Positions 48,901-51,199 of a DNA stretch of 51,199 nt are shown here, piece by piece (the stretch's first letter is position 1; each line of letters begins with the position of its first letter). Where the stretch lies: NCBI GenBank assembly GCA_023666705.1, contig JAMPBO010000020.1, positions 1 to 51,199 on the forward strand, given 5' to 3'. This stretch comes from Bacteroides sp. GTDB lineage: Bacteria > Bacillota > Clostridia > Lachnospirales > Lachnospiraceae. Made by a program: the position numbers and the translations under genes. The notes below the pieces were generated by a model. That model was not told the DNA's origin. It ran no database searches and worked only from the letters and a program-made list of their open reading frames with translations.

Positions 48901-50256
48901 ATGGCACAGACAATTAAATTTGATTTTAGTAACACAGAGTTTATGGCGTCAAAGGATGAAGTTGCAGCTATGTCCAAAAAGGTTGTGGCAGCGAAGAAAA
49001 CACTTCTTGAAAAGACAGGGGAGGGAAATGATTTCCTTGGATGGATTGATTTACCTGTAAATTATGACAAGGACGAGTTTGCAAGAATCAAGAAGGCAGC
49101 AGCAAAAATTCAGAGTGATTCAGAGGTTCTTATTGTTATAGGAATCGGTGGTTCTTATCTTGGAGCAAGAGCTGCAATTGAGGCATTAAGACATGGATTT
49201 TATAATTGTGTGAGCAAGGAAATTAGAAAAACTCCTGAAATTTATTATTGTGGCAATAATATAAGCAGCACATATCTTTCACAGCTTATGGATGTGATAG
49301 GAGATAAGGATTTTTCTGTAAATGTCATTTCAAAGTCAGGTACAACAACAGAGCCTGCAATTGCATTCCGTATTTTCAAGAAGAAGCTTGAGGCTAAGTA
49401 CGGCAAGGCTGAGGCAGCAAAGAGAATATATGCAACGACCGATGCCGCAAAGGGTGCCCTTAAGACACTTGCAACAGAGGAGGGCTATGAGACATTTGTA
49501 GTACCAGATGATGTAGGCGGACGTTTCTCCGTGCTTACTCCTGTAGGACTTCTCCCTATCGCCGCAAGTGGAGCAGATATCGATGCACTGATGGCAGGTG
49601 CGGCAAATGCAAGAGAATATTGTCTTGCAAATGATTTTGATGGAAATGATGCAATGCAGTATGCAGCAGTCAGAAATGTACTTCATGAGAAGGGTCTCGG
49701 AATGGAAATTCTTGCAAATTATGAGCCGTCACTCCATTATGTTTCTGAGTGGTGGAAGCAGCTTTACGGCGAGAGTGAAGGAAAGGATGGCAAGGGTATC
49801 TTCCCGACTGCCGTTGATTTCACGACAGACCTTCATTCACTTGGACAGTTTATCCAGGAGGGTACGAAGAACCATTTTGAGACAGTTATCAATGTATTAA
49901 ATCCAAAGCTTGAGGTTATCATGGAGGAGGAGCCTGTTGACCTTGACGGACTGAATTACCTTACAGGAAGGTCTGTTGATTTTATAAATAAATGTGCCAT
50001 GAACGGAACCATTCTTGCCCATGTTGACGGCGGTGTTCCAAACATTCTTGTCAATATGGAAAAAATTGACGAGGCGTCGTTAGGAGAGCTTTTCTATATG
50101 TTTGAGTTTGCGTGTGGAATGAGCGGATATGTACTTGGTGTAAATCCATTTAATCAGCCTGGTGTTGAGAGCTACAAGAAAAACATGTTTGCACTTTTAG
50201 GAAAGCCTGGAAACGAGGAGAAGCGTAAGGAGCTTCTCGCAAGACTGGAGAAATAA
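48901..50256 (+). CDS. pgi: Glucose-6-phosphate isomerase
   Basis: Interconverts glucose-6-phosphate and fructose-6-phosphate. The 451-residue length is that of the short Bacillota form. The two SIS-type domains show [32 protein letters not shown] and the signature [16 protein letters not shown]. The C-terminal catalytic helix ends with [24 protein letters not shown] precedes ATG 48901; an upstream ATG at 48883 would overlap this site. It has its own promoter and is independent of the galactoside operon, although it handles the same sugar flow. Confidence 0.97.
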   Translation: MAQTIKFDFSNTEFMASKDEVAAMSKKVVAAKKTLLEKTGEGNDFLGWIDLPVNYDKDEFARIKKAAAKIQSDSEVLIVIGIGGSYLGARAAIEALRHGFYNCVSKEIRKTPEIYYCGNNISSTYLSQLMDVIGDKDFSVNVISKSGTTTEPAIAFRIFKKKLEAKYGKAEAAKRIYATTDAAKGALKTLATEEGYETFVVPDDVGGRFSVLTPVGLLPIAASGADIDALMAGAANAREYCLANDFDGNDAMQYAAVRNVLHEKGLGMEILANYEPSLHYVSEWWKQLYGESEGKDGKGIFPTAVDFTTDLHSLGQFIQEGTKNHFETVINVLNPKLEVIMEEEPVDLDGLNYLTGRSVDFINKCAMNGTILAHVDGGVPNILVNMEKIDEASLGELFYMFEFACGMSGYVLGVNPFNQPGVESYKKNMFALLGKPGNEEKRKELLARLEK

Positions 50257-50292
50257 TAAAAATGTGCCAAGGTCTGTATAAAATATTTATTT

Positions 50293-50356
50293 GTGGGACA
50301 TACTTTACTATGTCACATCTGAAATATCAGATAGAACAAATATGTTGGGGAAACCC
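50293..50356 (+). promoter_or_regulatory. Three consecutive hairpins in the leader of the Asn/Gln-rich gene
   Basis: GTGGGACATA/TATGTCAC (50293-50316), ATCTGA-AATA-TCAGAT (50317-50332) and TTGGGG-AAA-CCCC (about 50344-50356) follow one another up to the AGGAGG site. CCTAATTAGG partly covers that site. The first may help terminate pgi transcripts; together they could control translation. Confidence 0.45.
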
Positions 50357-50373
50357 CTAATTAGGAGGACATT

Positions 50374-50541
50374 ATGGCACAGAATAATCAGTCAAACAAC
50401 ACAAAGAATACTACAAGCAATGGTCAGAATAACCAGAGCAACCAGAACAACAAGCAAAACAACAGCCAGAAGAACAATAACAATCAGAGTAACAGTCAGA
50501 AGAACAACAGCGAGAGCAATGACTACAACAGTTACCAGTAA
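50374..50541 (+). CDS. 55-residue Asn/Gln-rich small protein
   Basis: ATG 50374 follows AGGAGG (50363-50368) with ideal spacing, and the frame runs to TAA at 50539-50541. The protein has 22 Asn and 10 Gln in 55 residues, with recurring SNQNN and SQKNN units and a Tyr-containing end (NDYNSYQ). There is no hydrophobic segment. A strong terminator follows at once. Composition alone suggests a disordered, possibly aggregation-prone or spore/coat-type protein. No family can be named, but the translation signals are convincing. Confidence 0.7.
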   Translation: MAQNNQSNNTKNTTSNGQNNQSNQNNKQNNSQKNNNNQSNSQKNNSESNDYNSYQ

Positions 50542-50555
50542 TTGTTAATCCTTAA

Positions 50556-50583
50556 GCCATCGGTATATGCCGATGGCTTTTTT
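50556..50583 (+). terminator. Rho-independent terminator after the Asn/Gln-rich gene
   Basis: Perfect stem GCCATCGG/CCGATGGC (50556-50563 with 50570-50577) followed by TTTTTTC. Confidence 0.9.
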
Positions 50584-50654
50584 CTACCGTTTCGCCATGT
50601 CACATATGCACTTTTTCTGAATAGACTAAAGTAAGAAAAAGGAGGCGGAAAACG

Positions 50655-50978
50655 GTGAGATTTCACAATATTAATATCAGAAACATATTAAATGAAGCCC
50701 TGAACTATGGAGGAATAATAGTGGACGTAAGAAGTAGTGAAGAGTTTGCCAGGGGACATATTCCCATGGCTATTAATCTGCCTCTGGAAGATATACAACA
50801 AGGCAGTTATTCGCTGCCTAAGACAAAGGTACTGTTATTGTACTGTGAAAATTCAGGTAAAAGCTCAATGGGGGCAAAGCTTCTTGCCGAGAGAGGCTTT
50901 AACGTCATAAACACGATTGGTGGGCTGAAGGAATACAGAGGGCCATTGACCAAGCCGTCAAAGAGCGTGTCGCGATAA
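50655..50978 (+). CDS. Rhodanese-like domain protein
   Basis: A 107-residue single rhodanese domain. The active-site cysteine is C64 in the loop CENSGKS, and the domain also shows IIVDVRSSEEFARGHIPMAINLP-type elements (DVRSSEEFARGHIP) and the closing GGLKEYRG. Such proteins carry sulfur as a persulfide for tRNA or cofactor thiolation, or detoxify sulfur species. The start is GTG with AAGGAGG upstream. The final eleven residues after YRG run into the structured segment that follows. It appears to be a single gene. Confidence 0.92.
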   Translation: MRFHNINIRNILNEALNYGGIIVDVRSSEEFARGHIPMAINLPLEDIQQGSYSLPKTKVLLLYCENSGKSSMGAKLLAERGFNVINTIGGLKEYRGPLTKPSKSVSR

Positions 50979-51054
50979 CATTAGGAAGCCGGCACCTAAT
51001 AATGTGGTCCTTAGAACCGAGCTGCTGTGTTGCATGGTCCTTTGGACCTTTTTT
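50937..51054 (+). other. Structured segment downstream of the rhodanese gene, possible small RNA or 3' UTR
   Basis: CATTAGG/CCTAAT-ATG (about 50979-51004) forms a good stem. GGGCCAT (50940-50946) can pair with ATGGTCC (51034-51040), closing a larger structure. GGTCC also forms the terminator at 51036-51054. The folding is suggestive of an independent RNA, but I cannot assign it to a known family, and no clear promoter precedes it. Beyond 51055, GGGCTGTC/GACAAGCCC could form one more hairpin before the window ends. Confidence 0.3.
51036..51054 (+). terminator. Short Rho-independent terminator
   Basis: GGTCC-TTT-GGACC (51036-51048) followed directly by six T. It closes the rhodanese transcript or the structured RNA. 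Confidence 0.7.
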
Positions 51055-51199
51055 CGTTTTATGGGGGCTGTCGCAGTAAGGATTTAAGGCACGCATATAA
51101 TTACACTGACAAGCCCTCTTTTATTTTGTATTTTTATAGTTACCGGCTATCTTTAGCATATTGATATTTTGCTTTTCTATTATGTGGGGCACGAACTGT

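Overview
The window reads as chromosomal DNA of a motile, spore-forming Lachnospiraceae-type clostridium (Bacillota). Evidence: spore genes (gerA operon, spoIIR) behind sigma-G- and sigma-F-like promoters, a sigma-D-like promoter, a large Bacillus/Clostridia-type SRP RNA with an Alu domain, strong AGGAGG ribosome sites with many TTG/GTG starts, low GC, and several proteins that look like Lachnospiraceae-restricted families. No rRNA, tRNA, CRISPR array, transposase-bearing insertion sequence or prophage was recognised. The genus cannot be fixed from this sequence alone.

Layout. 0.1-2.9 kb: a GntR regulator, an XRE plus LytTR response-regulator pair, and an unknown protein behind a sigma-D-like promoter. 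2.9-7.1 kb: a minus-strand germination operon (gerAA, then a gerAB-gerAC fusion) divergent from spoIIR. 7.2-10.3 kb: ddl, murI, a DUF1934 protein and a methyltransferase. 10.3-17.1 kb, minus strand: malQ, plsC, a membrane-anchored hypothetical and a CPBP protease, then an aminotransferase, and tatD-rsmA. 17.2 kb: a small soluble PocR/MCP-like signalling protein.

18-31 kb is the accessory part. It holds a structured leader with a gene relic; a secreted Lys/Cys-rich protein followed by an FtsX-type ABC system; a complete-looking type I toxin-antitoxin module (28-residue Hol_Tox-like peptide with a convergent antisense RNA); a repeat-bearing Lachnospiraceae protein; a GNAT enzyme; tadA, the SRP RNA and an HD protein. 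It ends with a 1075-residue surface protein (calcium-type repeats, VWA, C-terminal DUF3289-like domain) that overlaps a putative lipoprotein gene, followed by a nearly identical second copy killed by a stop codon. I read this last group as a candidate surface polymorphic toxin with an exported immunity protein; that is inference.

31-38.8 kb: murG and a TSCPD protein, a membrane protein with a PdaA-like deacetylase, a large hairpin next to a small XRE gene, a secreted amidase/LRR protein and an Rpn-type PD-(D/E)XK protein. 39.3-48.7 kb: a compact five-gene operon combining a membrane diguanylate cyclase, a GH2 enzyme, a GT-B (MGDG-synthase-like) protein, a GPH sugar symporter and a GH36 alpha-galactosidase, apparently for galactoside catabolism. 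48.7-51.2 kb: pgi, a 55-residue Asn/Gln-rich peptide missed by ordinary length cut-offs, a rhodanese and a structured, terminator-ended tail.

All assignments come from reading the sequence and from memory of protein families; no database search was run.
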